Assembly (NCBI GenBank): GCA_000818945.1 | Contig: KN805382.1 | Span: 64,363 to 128,362, forward strand | Origin: Schizochytrium sp. CCTCC M209059 | Taxonomy: Eukaryota > Sar > Bigyra > Thraustochytrida > Thraustochytriidae | DNA: 64,000 nt | Direction of reading: 5' to 3' | Shown here: piece after piece, positions 20,099 to 31,692 of the stretch | Layout of the letters: every line of letters starts with the position of its first letter | How positions within the stretch are numbered: the first letter of the stretch is position 1 | Notes under the pieces: generated by a model | What the model saw: the letters and a program-made list of their open reading frames with translations, nothing else | Told to the model about the DNA's origin: nothing | Database searches by the model: none | Position numbers and translations under genes: made by a program

Positions 20099-22186
20099 CT
20101 AAGGAGTTGAGGCTTTGGGTTTCACAGTATCAACAAGCGGAAAATTCTGCTGAACAATTCGACGCAAGTCGTCGACTGACTGGATGGAGAGTTTGGAACG
20201 AGACTCAAGAGGTGATCCAGGACCACCAAAGTCCTGCTCATGGAAGCCAGAAGCCCTCGTCTCTGTCCTTGCCAGAGTGTCCGCTTCGTCGTCAGCTGGG
20301 TCCTCTAGCAGTCTGATGTGCGCAGTGAAAAGCTCTTGAATCTTCACGCTGGAAAGCGGCTGTACACTCGGGATCAGCGCCTTGGTACTTCGGTGTGGCG
20401 AGGTCGGGCCGATACGGATCTTGCCTGCACGAAAGGTGGCTTGTCGAACAAGTGCAGGACTCGGCGTTGTAATCTGACCGCGAGCTGGCATGCCGCGAAA
20501 AGTGCCCAACCGGATGCTCTGCTGGAGCAATTGCGTGAGCTGGAGCGCCTTAAGCTCGACCTGGCCAAGAACATGCATGACATGATCATCGCAGACCGTG
20601 CCGTCAATAAGTCCGATGTGACCGCCGAGTGTGGTGTTAAAACGCGTCCTGATGCGTTCGACCGTCGCAAATGTGAGCTCGCGCGACTTTTCTCGTTCCT
20701 GGATGGAATCGTTGAGACGAAGGTTTTGTTGGCGAAGCGTTTCGAGCCGCTTTTGCAGCTCTCGACGAATCCGTTCCTTATTCTGGTCCTCTTTGCCCTG
20801 CTGACTCGTGAGGCGACCCATTTCGTCGCGAAGGTTTGCGATCTCGGTTTCGAGATGAAAATTTTCGTCTTGAATTCCTTGAATGTAGCTGAGCAGAGAA
20901 AACGCCTCGTCATAATCATCAACGTAGTTCTCGACGACTTCACTGAGCGTCATTGGTTTATCGGAGCGTGCTGGAACCTCTGCAAGAATTTTCTCAAAGG
21001 CCTCCTCGTAATTGAGAAGCGTGAGTTGATGCGTGGCATCGATCTCGTGCGATTTCTTTTCGATCTTTACGGTGAGCGACTGAAGACGCGCCTTGAGCTT
21101 GGCCTCTTCCTCGGGGTCAAGACGTCCTCTACCAAGTTGCTCCCGAATTTGATGGGCACGACGTTTGAGTGAGGCCGTTTGCATTTCTGTTTGGATGACC
21201 TCTTGCTTGCGGACAATGCCTTCGAGACGGTCAAGTTCGCTGTTCGCTTTTTCCTTTACAATGCTTTCCTCGCGCTCGACGCGCTTGAGGTCCTTCTCCG
21301 CACGGATCCGATTCGTGATGAGCTCATTGGAAGATCGGAGGAGGTTTGCCATTTCCTTTTGCTTTTGCTCGAAGTCAGCGCGCAGCTTACGTTGAATGCT
21401 CTCAAATGCCATTCGCTCCTTACGTCGCTCGTTGATTGAGGCTTTGAGGGCGCTGTTTTCCGCATTGATATCATTGCGACGTAGATTTAGTCTTTCGAGT
21501 TTTGTATTGAGGATTTTTGTGCGTTTGGCTGCTTTAAGCTTTTGATCAAGCGTGGCGCGCACACCGCCTACATTCCGCATGCGTTTCTTCTCCTCGATGA
21601 TGCGCTGCTGAATCATTTGCTCTTTGAGTCCGAGGCTTTCAAGTCGTCCTCGAAGGATTTCTGTTTTGCGAAGACACCTTTCGACATTCTCTTGCATCTG
21701 CTGACGTTCCAAGAGCGGGTCCTTTTGTGGACTCTCATCCTCGACGGAAATGTTGTTGTTATTACTGTTGCTGTTTTTGTTTCGTCGCTTCGAGGTTGAT
21801 CCGCGGCGGCGGCCTCCCGATACGATGGAGTTGCGCTGGTCGTTGAGTGCTTTTTGCTTTTGTTCTGCGGCAGCAAGAATAGCCTGCATGACCTCATCCT
21901 CGAAACCAAGTAGAGAAGCCTTTTTGTCTTTGCGCTTCTTTAACTTCTTCTTCTTCTTCTTCTTCTTCTTTAGCATTTTCACGTGCGTTCCCGTCTTTGG
22001 CGAATCCGGATCACCATCATATGCAGTCTCTTGCTTCGGAGTTGGAGACGCTTTGGTTGCCCTCAATCGTTTCTTGCGTTTTGTACGAGCCTCGCCGCAG
22101 CGGGCTTCGCGGGCGTACTCATTATCTTCTCGCTCGTCGCGAAGAACCTCTCCTTCGCAAAGATCGAGCGCGTCGCCGTCGTCCAT
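20099..22186 (-). CDS. Outer dynein arm docking complex coiled-coil protein (CCDC63/CCDC114/ODA1-like)
   Basis: Encodes 695 aa. The N-terminus is basic, with a nine-lysine run near 74-82 and an Asn-rich stretch near 138-144. Residues about 155-560 are almost continuous coiled coil. The diagnostic part is near 410-470, where LLNYEEAFEKIL is followed by an acidic stretch, SLLSYIQGIQDENFHLETEI and an EMGRL heptad. This reproduces the 'EEAF-I ... NFALFNYVNELN' pattern of the CCDC63/CCDC114/ODA1 (DC2) family. Members anchor outer dynein arms to doublet microtubules. The C-terminal region is Ser/Pro-rich. The presence of this gene implies a motile flagellated stage, such as a zoospore. It diverges from the MgtC gene. 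Confidence 0.75.
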   Translation of the reverse strand: MDDGDALDLCEGEVLRDEREDNEYAREARCGEARTKRKKRLRATKASPTPKQETAYDGDPDSPKTGTHVKMLKKKKKKKKKLKKRKDKKASLLGFEDEVMQAILAAAEQKQKALNDQRNSIVSGGRRRGSTSKRRNKNSNSNNNNISVEDESPQKDPLLERQQMQENVERCLRKTEILRGRLESLGLKEQMIQQRIIEEKKRMRNVGGVRATLDQKLKAAKRTKILNTKLERLNLRRNDINAENSALKASINERRKERMAFESIQRKLRADFEQKQKEMANLLRSSNELITNRIRAEKDLKRVEREESIVKEKANSELDRLEGIVRKQEVIQTEMQTASLKRRAHQIREQLGRGRLDPEEEAKLKARLQSLTVKIEKKSHEIDATHQLTLLNYEEAFEKILAEVPARSDKPMTLSEVVENYVDDYDEAFSLLSYIQGIQDENFHLETEIANLRDEMGRLTSQQGKEDQNKERIRRELQKRLETLRQQNLRLNDSIQEREKSRELTFATVERIRTRFNTTLGGHIGLIDGTVCDDHVMHVLGQVELKALQLTQLLQQSIRLGTFRGMPARGQITTPSPALVRQATFRAGKIRIGPTSPHRSTKALIPSVQPLSSVKIQELFTAHIRLLEDPADDEADTLARTETRASGFHEQDFGGPGSPLESRSKLSIQSVDDLRRIVQQNFPLVDTVKPKASTP

Positions 22187-22728
22187 GGTTCAGGCACGCG
22201 CCTTAAAGTCTTGCAATTCACGATTGAACGCCAAATCCGCCAGCAGTACGCTGCGACATTAAGAAAGGATATCTTTATGTTCGGTCCGTCTCACTCAACT
22301 TCTTTTTCTCTCGCGGGACCTCGCTGCCTGCTGTATACACGATACATGGGTGAGACAGAAGACGCGTCGCCAAGCTCGGCGCGGCGCGGGGGCCTCGTTC
22401 TCATGGGTACGCAGGAAGCTTTGTGCGCGTACAGGGTGTGCGACGACGTAACGGACTTGCCATATTTTTAACATCATACACGGTAGGAGGGGGTTAAAAA
22501 GGTAAATTCGCCAAGATTCGCTTTCAAGTTGTGCCTGACATGAGTTGTCACTTGACATGCATTGATTGCACTGCCTCGCTACCGCTTTACTTTTGGTGGC
22601 ATACCGCAACCACAAGCGTCTTCGCGAGGCCAAGGCTGGGGCTAAGGCTGGGGCCAAGGCCAAGCGAGCAGTGGGCGTAGCGGAAAGGTAGGAGGAGGAA
22701 GGGGCGCGCTCGCCCACGCACACGAGAG
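22187..22728. promoter_or_regulatory. Divergent intergenic region, ODA docking gene / MgtC gene
   Basis: 542 bp lie between opposite start codons. An imperfect GGGGC(C/T)AAGGCT direct repeat lies at about 22625-22662, close to the MgtC start. No named regulatory motif. Confidence 0.5.
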
Positions 22729-24000
22729 ATGCGGTTTCTCTCTGATGTCGAAAAGGACCACATCTTTGAGGCCGTCGTCCTCGTCGGGGCGCTGACGCTG
22801 GCGGTGCTAGCGCTCTTTGCGAATCCACTGTGCCGCGTCATGGTGGACGCCAAAGCAGGCTGCGGCGTCTCACTCGACGATGCAATGTATTACACGCTGG
22901 CACACCCGCGGTTCAATAATGAGACTGCCAAGGCGACTTGGCACAACCCCGGTTACATTGCAGATGAAGCCCGTCTCGAGCGGCGGTGGTTTCTGCTAGG
23001 AATGACGCTCATGGAGGCAGACCTTGGACGTCGCATGACAGTCGCGGTTTTTAGTGGCGCCATGATTGGATTCGAGCGGCGATCCGCAGACAGACCCGCG
23101 GGCATTCGCACCATGAGCCTAGCCTCCTTGGGAGCGTGCCTATTTACAATTGGCGGGACCTGGGCCTTTACCAATGGGTGGAATAACTGGGATGCCTCTC
23201 GCGTGAGCGCAGCTATTCCGAGGTGAGTACGAGGTTGACATTCACTTTTCTCCCCCTTTTTCTGGAAAGTTGGATCTAGGGGGAAATATGTATGAGTGTG
23301 TGTGAGAGAGAGAGTGAAAAGACATGTGACGAGAAACTGACATGATCTGAGCGATGCGATCCGTCTTTTGTACATACACAGTGGCGTAGGCTTTCTCGGA
23401 TCGGGCATTGTCTGGAAGGGACAGACAGACCAGGGCCGTCATGCGGTGCGCGGACTCACGACTGCGGCAAGTGTTTGGATTTCTGCGGCCACGGGACTAG
23501 CTGCAGGCGGCGGCATGTATTTTCCAAGTATTTTTGGCTCTCTTCTGTCGATACTCGTCCTGCGCTACGGACCACGGCTGTATGGCCAGCCGGACTACAA
23601 GGATACGGATCATGGAGACGAAGATTGTCGCGACGCAAATGCTGAAGATGAGGATACGGATGCCGAGGTGGATGCAGATGCTGACGTCGATGCTGACGCT
23701 AATGCGGAATTCCTCGAGGGTGGCGACCAGGTTGCTGATTTGGAGGAGCGTTTGCAAATTGGGGATACTGCTTCAGATCCCTTGCTGCAGTCTGGGGAGT
23801 CTGCGCAGTATGGCACGGAGCCACAAGGGGTTCCGCGACGAACATCATCATCAGCTACACCCCGTCGGGTGCGATCAGTGGCGCGAATGCCGTCGACGGG
23901 TCCCTCGCCAATGACGTCACCAAGGTCAAATTCGGCATCGAGCACTCAGCCCCGTCGGCGACGATCGAGAAATCACTCTGTATTAGATCCTTCAATTTGA
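22729..24000 (+). CDS. MgtC/SapB-family membrane protein, two exons
   Basis: Two exons, 22729-23222 and 23382-24000, flank a 159-nt intron (GTGAGT donor, ACACAG acceptor). Splicing joins the reading frame as IP-S-GVGFLGSG and gives 370 aa. The spliced centre carries the MgtC signature: a basic GFERRSADRPAGIRT loop, then VSAAIPSGVGFLGSG, then VRGLTTAASVWISAA and GLAAGGG. Four to five hydrophobic segments are visible; one near the N-terminus (about 13-33) is extra to the core. After about residue 225 the tail is acidic (Asp/Glu/Ala) and then Ser/Arg-rich, which is unusual because bacterial MgtC proteins end in an ACT-like domain or stop. Bacterial members are linked to Mg limitation and inhibition of F-ATPase; the role in this cell is unknown. 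Likely an ancient bacterial acquisition, now with a spliceosomal intron. Confidence 0.85.
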
Positions 24001-27000
24001 ATCTTGGCGCAGAAGTTCAGCACAAAATTCTTTTTGGCACAAAGCGATAGAAACTCTGTCACCTTCTTTTGGATTTCCACTTGATCAGTCTTATTTTTTT
24101 TAAAAAGATACTCTTAGCATTTCACAGAAGGCATTGCCGTATAAAGTGCATGCTAGGACGGTACTGCAAGCTCATTCTTTCAAAGTGGTCGGCAAGATTA
24201 TTTCAATAGATGGAAGCTACTTTTTCGTCAAGTGATTGTGAAGCAAGAAATAGCGCAAGATTCAACCATGGTGGACAGAATAATCTCCTGAGAGACGAAA
24301 CACGCTGCATCAGCATCGCAAGGCATTAGGCCTAGAAGGCATGAAGGAATTCTCGTTCCCAAAACTACTTTGATAGTGATGTCCATCTTTCTACGCGCGT
24401 GTGTGAATGCGCTCGCGATTGCGACTGGATCTGGCGAGAAACGCCCCCCGGAGCCGATCGCGTCTTGATTCAACTTCAAGATCGTCAACCCCTAGTGCTC
24501 GTTGACGAGCCTCGACTAGGGCTAATCAAAGTCTGGCCGGAGGTCAGGCTCGGAGGCTGGGGCCCCGAGGCTGGGGCCCCACACGCGACAAGGCTGCAAC
24601 GGCCAGGGCAAGACATTTTTTGATACGGTGGAACGTAGGGCATCGCAGGTAGGAGCTACAGCAAACTAGCCTCCAGCACTCGAGCTTCCCTAGCGTTGAC
24701 CCGAGCGCCGACCCAAGCCCGATGAACACTCGCTGACCGGGCCTCGACCGTTGCGTGCGCGTCAGGAGACGGATGGGCCCCCGGGGCGACGCCTGGGTGC
24801 GGCCGCAGCCGGGGGCTAGGGGATACGGAGGGCATGCGGGAACTCTAAGAACTACAGGCCGAGACCATTTTTTGAGCGCGAGCGTTGCAGACTGTGAGTC
24901 GAGACCCCTTTGGATCACGAGCCTCGCGGACTGCGACTCCTTTCAGGCTTGGGACTTCGGAGCCTGGACACTCGGGCCTGAACTCTTGGGCCTGGAGAGA
25001 GTGTCAATTGCGCTCGTTTGCTTTGCTACGCTGAGCGTTTTTATCGAATCGCAGGAGAATGAGTTCGCCCTGGACTGTTTCTCGCACGAGAAAAGAAGCC
25101 GGCTTGCGCATGGCGAACGACGCGATCATGATCGCTCGATCCAACGACGAAAGCAACGAAACTTTTGTTCGTCGCTCGCGTCCTTGCTCGCTCGACTGCA
25201 ACACGCGTCACAAGGCGCAAGTTTTGGAGCCGCAAGTAGGTCACGCGATCCGCGCCAGGTATGCCGGCTTCTCAGACGCATCGTCTCGCGTGTCCTGCCG
25301 ATGAAGAGCGATCGAGCCTCCCACAACCTCACCATCGCTGTTGGACACCCTCGCAGCCTGCCGCGTGCGCCGTCCCGCACGGCCCCGCACGGCCCCGCAT
25401 CGCACGATCGTCACCGCCATTGAGCCCCGGTTCTGTCCCCACTGGCGGCCAACAATAACCCGGCGTATCCGTCTGGCGCGCGATCTGGCCGAGGCTGTTC
25501 TCGCGCGACACAGGTGATGCATGCGCTAGACTCGCTCGACGCAGTGGCGGAGGGCAGGTCGGCGATCGAGTACATTAGGGGGCTCAATAATTTTATCGCT
25601 GGAGGCAAAGGAGATGTAGGGGTCCTGGATGCAAGGATAATTCATTCCGCGATTCGTACAGAGTGATGGATAGTCGCGCGACCGTTTGGCATCGCGGATC
25701 AGCGAGCAGGGCGGAAGGCAACGAACGCGATGTCTATTGGCTGTTGTCGATGTGCAATTGCAGAAGGGCGTGCTGGGACGCGGGACGCGTCCCAGGGTGA
25801 TCGTCCCCAGGGTGATCGTCATTGCGTAGGGTGGCTCATCTCGTCTCGTTTCTATTTGTCTCGCCTCGTCTCGCCACGCCACGCGTCCGTCGCGAGTCTC
25901 TGTCGCCGGCGATTGCCGCGCGCGTTTCCCAACCGCTCCCTCGCGCGCGCGATGGATGCTCGTGGTTGAGCCCTCGAGCTTCGTGGGGTGGCGCCTTGAT
26001 CCACGGCGAGGCGCGCCACCCTACGTCGCCGCCGCGCCTTTGATCCGTTCGTGGACACAATCGGCGTAGGGAAAACCAACCCCTCGCGAGCTCTCGCGCT
26101 CTTGCAGCGCGAGCTGTCGGTCCTGAGCGTCGAGCTGCGGCGAAACAAACGGCGACCGAGGAGCTTCTGCTAACGGCCGCTGCCGCACGCGGACGCTGGC
26201 CGGGGCAGCGAGAGCAGCTGCGTACGCACGGCGTACAGGCTGGGCCCCTTGCTTGCTTTGCTTTGCTTTGCTTGCTTGCCGCAAAGCTTGCCTGGCACGG
26301 CCAAGTTTTGACAGTGGTGAGTGAATGGTTTGCAGGTTGCAGACGCTTGCTTACGATTGTCGAATCTTCGTTCTGGCAGCTCGCGGCGCAGCGTGCACCA
26401 ACCAAGTCGACCTACGGCGGACACGGAAGCGGCCGCGCACTTGGCCGGGACGGACGCACGGAGAGGAGAGGAGAGGAGAGGAGAGCAAAAAAGAGGGCGC
26501 TTGTAGCATTTGTTCCCTGCTCTGCGATGCGAGTTGTTGGGCTCGTGTGTTGGCTGCACGGGTTGGCTGGTTGCCGCTACTGGGTTCAGTTTTGGAGGCG
26601 CGTCAAGTGGAGAAATCGAATCTTCGTTGGCTCGAGACGAGACAGACGAGTTCTCAAGTCTTGAGGGAGGGAGAGTGTCTTCAGGCTTGCTTTTTTCTCT
26701 TCTTCTTCTTCTTCTTCTTTGTCGTGGCAGGGGACGACAGTCGGTCGATTCGATCGATCTGTCGATCAATCGCCATGGTCGATCGATCTCCATGAACGGC
26801 AAGGCAACTCATGTCAAGTCACGTGGAGGCGCAGCACGCGGCGCCGGCGCAGGTCGGGTTGGGTGGTCGGCAGGCAAGCACCGATGCCGTGGACGCTACT
26901 GGCCTCGACCGTGCACTTCGCTTGTTCGACGTGCATTTTCTCTTATATAACGAAGACCTCCACCCCAAAAAAACACCACCCTGCCGGAATCTACCTGCCC

Positions 27001-28267
27001 CCTCGCCAGCGACAAAGTCACCCTCGCCGCAATCGCTGCGCTCCGCTCGGCTCGCGTCGGCCTCGCCTCGCCTTCGACCGCGAGCCGCAAGGCCAGGGCG
27101 CTGGAGCCCGCGGCGTGCGTCCGTGCCTCCACGGCCATTCAAGCCCAGCCGCAACGCAAAAGTCAATTGGTGTGGCTGCCGCGTCCCTCCGTCGTCCTGG
27201 CCCGTCCATCTTGGGGGCCAGCCAGCCACCCTGCGCTAGCGGCGCGCTAGGCGGAACCTTAGGCCCGGCCCCTCCCTGGGGTGCGGCCCCCACAGCCAGC
27301 TCCGCCTGCGGTGCGCCTTACACGCACTACACACACCCTGGGCCGCCGCTGTGGGGCGCGCGAGGCGTCATCTCGCGCCTGTATCACCGGGACGTGCTGG
27401 CAGGCGACAGGCTAGATCGAGGTCGAGCTTGCGCTCGGGCCTGAGCTTGCGCCTGGGCCTGAGCTTGCAAAGCGGAGCGCGAGGACGAAGAGTGCGGCCG
27501 TTGTAGAGAGGCTACAGCTGTCGCGAACGAGCTTGCGGTAGACCGTCGGCTTGGGTTTGATTTTTTGGGGGGATTCTCCCGCACCGAGGTCGCGGGCTCG
27601 CCGCATCTTGGCTTATCCTCGCCGGCATGCATGCATCTGCACTGCACTGCAAGCCGAGCCTCGCGCGCACTGCACGTAGACGCTTGAGCTCGAGCTCGAG
27701 TCGGGCAATTGGCTCAGGAGCAGCGACGAACGCGACGCGGCACGACGCGAAGCGAGGATGGCGGGGGCGCCGAGGCGTCGCATCTACTTGCGCCTCGTAT
27801 CTGCCTCGCGTTCGTTATCCGCGCCGCGCCGAAAGGGACGCGAAAGACAGCCCCCGGCCGCCAGAAAGAGAAGATGATCGATGCGATTGATGCGGTGCGG
27901 TACGGTGCGGCGCCGCTGCTTGCGGTGGGCCATTCAGCCAAGCGCAGGGTTAATTCGAACGCGATTCAATTGATCGGTCGCTCGACCGATCGCGGGAGGA
28001 GGAGATTTTTGAAAGTACGAAAACTTGAAGGCAGCAGACAGGCCCAGCGCTTGCACGGCCCGCTGCCGGCCGCGAAATGCGTCCGAGGCAAAGGGAGGCA
28101 GGGAGCGAGGGCGGGGCGAGGAGGGAGAGGGAGCGTAGGCTAGGCTAAGTGTAGCGGCGGTAGGGTGGCTCGTATCCAGCGTCCTCTCTCTGAGTCCATC
28201 GCTGTCGGGCTGGCTGCTAGTGCCTCAAGTCGTCGTCTCTCTGACTGCTGCTCCTAGCTTTAGGATT

Positions 28268-28348
28268 CTTTTTTCTTTTCTTTTCTATTTTTTGCTTTTC
28301 TTTTCTTTTCTTTTCTTTTCTTTTGCTTTTCTTTTCTTTTTTTCCTTT
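28268..28348. repeat. TTTTC pyrimidine-tract microsatellite
   Basis: About 80 bp of imperfect TTTTC units interrupted by TTTTGC. It is the longest pyrimidine tract in the gene-poor interval. Confidence 0.85.
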
Positions 28349-29508
28349 TATGCGCGAGGAATAGGACGAAACCGAGCGCGGAGGTTTGAGACGCGTTGGC
28401 TCGGCCACGAGCATCCTTGTGAAGGGGGCCGCCCCCAAGCGCAGCCGGCCACTACCGGCCGTGACAGTGAGGCAGCAGCAGCAGCAGCAGCAGCAGCTGC
28501 AGCCAACGATCACGAGTGATTACACCGAGCCTAGTTTCCGCAGGCTTCGAGTTAACGTTATTTCTGGTTAAAAAAACTAAAAATCGCAATCAAACCCTGA
28601 CGAATTTCAACCCCAGGTTGCACCCTTGCGGCGGTCCGCGACAGGGCGCTCAGGAGGGGTCTCAAGTCCTGCGTCTCCTCTGGTGTTTTCCAGTGATAAG
28701 ATTCGGCCCCCTCAGAGCCGGCGGCGAAAAGGGTGGCGTGCAGGAAGTGAGAGGCTCCGGGAAGATTCGCCCCGCCCGCAGCCAAGGGGCATCGCGCGCG
28801 TATAGAAGAGGCCTAGGCCGCAGCTAGGCTCGGCCCGCGCGCCAGAGGCGGCTCGTGGCGCGCGCTCGTGCCGCCGAGGGTGGCGCCGCTCCCTGCATTC
28901 GTTCATTCATTCCTTCATTCCTTCATTCATTCCACGCGCATTGCATCGCATCGCTCGTCCGTTCGTTCCTTCTGGGCTGCGCCGCCACCCTACGGCGCTC
29001 GCGGTGAGGCCGGGCGAGGCGAGAAGAGGCCAGGCGGCTGCAGTTTGCTCGGCTCGGGCGGGCTGCTGCTGCTGCTGCTGCTGGCGGTCCATTTTAGATG
29101 GGACGAGTGTCATGCAACGTCCTGGTGCGTGTCATTGATGTATCAGCGCATTCGAATGGATGGATGGAGCGGATGGAGGCTTCACGGTGACGAGGATTGA
29201 TGGCGGTGAAGATGCAAGAACGGAGCCGCGAGAGCGACTTTCTTTTCCCGGCGCATGGCGCGCGCGGCGCTGAAGATGCGTGCGCCTTCGCATCTAGCGG
29301 ACTGCTCCGTCCTCCGTCTGTCTGTCTGTCTGTCGGTCGGCCCGCGCTCGCACAAACGCACGCACGTCTGTCTTTGTGTCCGCGCGGGCAAATCGAGGCG
29401 AGGCGAGGCGAGGCGAGTTGAGGGTGGCTTTTTCTAGCTTCCTTCCTCCGTTCTTTGTGCAGGCCCGGCGGCGCCTTCCATCTTGCGGTCGCCTTCGTTT
29501 TCTTTTTT

Positions 29509-29539
<31 letters not shown>

Positions 29540-29864
29540 CTTCATTGGCCTTGCTTCGCCCCGACTTGCCCGACGCCCCGCCTACCCCCCCCCTTCCTCC
29601 CCGGCGCCTCTGCGGCAGAGAGGGAGCGAGTGTGCGGCGCCGAGAGGACAGACTCACTGCCCCGGGGCCGTGCTGGGCGAGCGAGCGAGCGACCACCAGT
29701 CCCGCGCGGTGAGGCAGACAAACCCGCAAGGCAAAAGCCAAGCCTCGGCAAACCGAAAGAGCAAACCTCGAACTCGATTCAGACTCGCGGCAGCGCATCA
29801 GCTTGACAGCTTGACAGCTAGTCAGCTCGAGCGGCTGAATTGTGTCTGCTTGAGCTTGATTCGG

Positions 29865-29893
29865 AAAGCAAGAAAGTAAGCAAGCAAGCAAGC
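29865..29893 (+). repeat. AAGC tetranucleotide repeat upstream of the phosphate transporter
   Basis: An AAGCAAGAAAGTAAGCAAGC-type tract ends about 35 bp before the start codon at 29929, so it probably lies in the 5' UTR. A longer version sits directly before the gene at 36591. Confidence 0.8.
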
Positions 29894-29928
29894 ACAGGCA
29901 CGCGCCCCTGCATTACAAAGCAAATCAG

Positions 29929-31692
29929 ATGGACTGCAACTACAAGGCGTGGCTCAAGGGCTTTGCCCTCTTTGCCGGCGTGCTCTTTTTCCTGTACTGG
30001 TTCCTCGTGGGCCTCGCTCTGCTGGGCGATGGCTTCAAGGTGATCGCCGGTGACTCGGCAGGCTCGCTCTTCGGGTCCGTCGATAATCCGATTGCCGGTC
30101 TCATGGTCGGTATCCTTGCCACCGTGCTCGTTCAGTCGTCGTCCACGACCACCTCGATCATTGTCGCCGCCGCCGGCGCCGGTGTTCTCCCTGTCGAGCA
30201 GGGCATCCCCATGGTCATGGGCGCCAACATCGGTACCTCGGTGACCAACACCATTGTGTCGATGAGCTTTGTGGGCGACCGCGAGCAGTACCGCCGCGCA
30301 TTTTCGGGCGCCACCGTGCACGACATGTTCAACTACATGAACGTCATCTTTTGGCTGCCCGTCGAGCTCATCTCGTCGGCCATCAACGGCGGCAACGGCG
30401 GCGTGCTCTTCCTCATGACCGAAGCCATGGCTCAAAGCTTCCAGGAGTGCACGGGCGACGACTGCGAGGATTGGGAGGGCCCGCTTAAGACCATCACCGC
30501 GGCTATCTCCAAGAAGATCATCTCGGTCGACAAGGACGTCATCAAGGACTTTGCCTTGGGCCGCCCTGCGCTCAGCCACTGCGAGGATATCCTCTGCGAC
30601 GACGCCGCCTCCACCGGCGTTTGCGACCCGTACGTCTTCCACCAGAAGCGCTGCGCCGAGTCCGAGCTCGCCCTCGAGGGATGGTGCGGTGACAGCAAGA
30701 AGAAGGCCAAGGCCAGCTTTGACTACTGCGTCTACGACAACGGCGTCATCTCGGTAAACCAGACCGTCATGGAAGCTGCCCGCGACCACTTCAACTCGTA
30801 CAAGATCAACAAGGGCGGTGTCTTTGCCGACGCCGGTCTGCAGCGCGAGGCCGGCATTATCACGCTGGTCCTCTCCCTCGTCATGCTTATTATCTCGCTT
30901 CTCTGCATGGTCAAGATCCTGGGCATCGCCGTGCGCGGCGCCGCCGAGGACGCTCTCAAGAAGGCGCTCAACATGAATGGCTACCTCGCCATTGTCGTTG
31001 GCTGCGGTGTCACCATGTTTGTCCAGTCGTCCTCCATCACTACCTCGGTGCTCACGCCTCTTGTTGCCATCGATGCGCTTTCAGTTGAGGGTATGCTTCC
31101 GCTCACTCTTGGCGCCAACATCGGCACGACCCTCACTGGTGTTTTGGCCTCGCTCGTCAGCGACAGCGCGACTGGCTTCCAGCTGGCAATGGTCCATGTC
31201 ATGTTCAACGTTCTTGGTGTGGTTATGTTTTACCCTGTCCCGTTCATTCGTGCCATCCCGATTCGCGCTGCCAAAAACCTCGGTAACCTTGCGGCAACCT
31301 TCAAGGCCTTCCCCATCTTCTACATTATCATGCTCTTCTTTGTCTACCCGGGCGCGATTCTCGGTATTAGCATTGGCATCCAGATGGGAACGGGAGCCAT
31401 GGCCGGCTGCATTGTCGCCATAATTCTCTTTGTTGTCGTGCACGTTGTCATTGCCTTCTGGTACAACCGTCGCAATGGCAGGGCTTGGCTCGAGCGCCGC
31501 TTTGGTCTCTCTGACGATGACTTCACCAAGCCCGAGGACGAGGACACCAAGGCTGACTCTGACGTTGAGGCGCCCCAGCTTTCCAAGGTTACCGTGGAGA
31601 ACGATGACGACGACAGCGTCGAAGCTCAGCGTGAGTCTTCGGACTCGAGCAACGAGCAGCCCGGCGCCAACGGAGTTGTTGCCCAGGTTTAA
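29929..31692 (+). CDS. SLC34-type Na+/phosphate cotransporter
   Basis: Encodes 587 aa from ATG 29929. It has the two inverted repeats of the Na/Pi-II (NptA/SLC34) family. Each contains the signature VQSSS, the first near residue 68 followed by TTTSIIV, the second near 365 followed by ITTSVL. Each is also followed by GANIGTS or GANIGTT. The large loop between the repeats (about 170-300) is Cys-rich (CTGDDCEDW, CEDILCDD, CDPYVF, CAESEL) and probably extracellular and disulphide-bonded, as in animal members. Eight or more hydrophobic segments are visible. The C-terminal tail (from about 525) is acidic and disordered. The role would be sodium-coupled phosphate uptake at the plasma membrane. Very strong C-ending codon bias suggests high expression. 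No intron. Confidence 0.92.
   Translation: MDCNYKAWLKGFALFAGVLFFLYWFLVGLALLGDGFKVIAGDSAGSLFGSVDNPIAGLMVGILATVLVQSSSTTTSIIVAAAGAGVLPVEQGIPMVMGANIGTSVTNTIVSMSFVGDREQYRRAFSGATVHDMFNYMNVIFWLPVELISSAINGGNGGVLFLMTEAMAQSFQECTGDDCEDWEGPLKTITAAISKKIISVDKDVIKDFALGRPALSHCEDILCDDAASTGVCDPYVFHQKRCAESELALEGWCGDSKKKAKASFDYCVYDNGVISVNQTVMEAARDHFNSYKINKGGVFADAGLQREAGIITLVLSLVMLIISLLCMVKILGIAVRGAAEDALKKALNMNGYLAIVVGCGVTMFVQSSSITTSVLTPLVAIDALSVEGMLPLTLGANIGTTLTGVLASLVSDSATGFQLAMVHVMFNVLGVVMFYPVPFIRAIPIRAAKNLGNLAATFKAFPIFYIIMLFFVYPGAILGISIGIQMGTGAMAGCIVAIILFVVVHVVIAFWYNRRNGRAWLERRFGLSDDDFTKPEDEDTKADSDVEAPQLSKVTVENDDDDSVEAQRESSDSSNEQPGANGVVAQV

Larger units (their letters stand above)
24001..29928. other. Long gene-poor, microsatellite-rich interval
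   Basis: About 5.9 kb without a convincing gene. It contains duplicated GAGGCTGGGGCCCC (24551-24581), a duplicated CCCAGGGTGATCGTC (about 25790-25820), and simple repeats: GGAGA at 26461-26485, CTT at 26697-26719, TTTTC at 28268-28348, CAG at 28473-28496, ATTC at 28896-28933, CTG at 29062-29083, CTGT at 29316-29334, AGGCG at 29396-29416 and CT at 29513-29539. The ORFs are Arg/Ala/Ser-rich in all frames and look compositional. A spliced gene or long non-coding RNA cannot be excluded. Confidence 0.6.
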
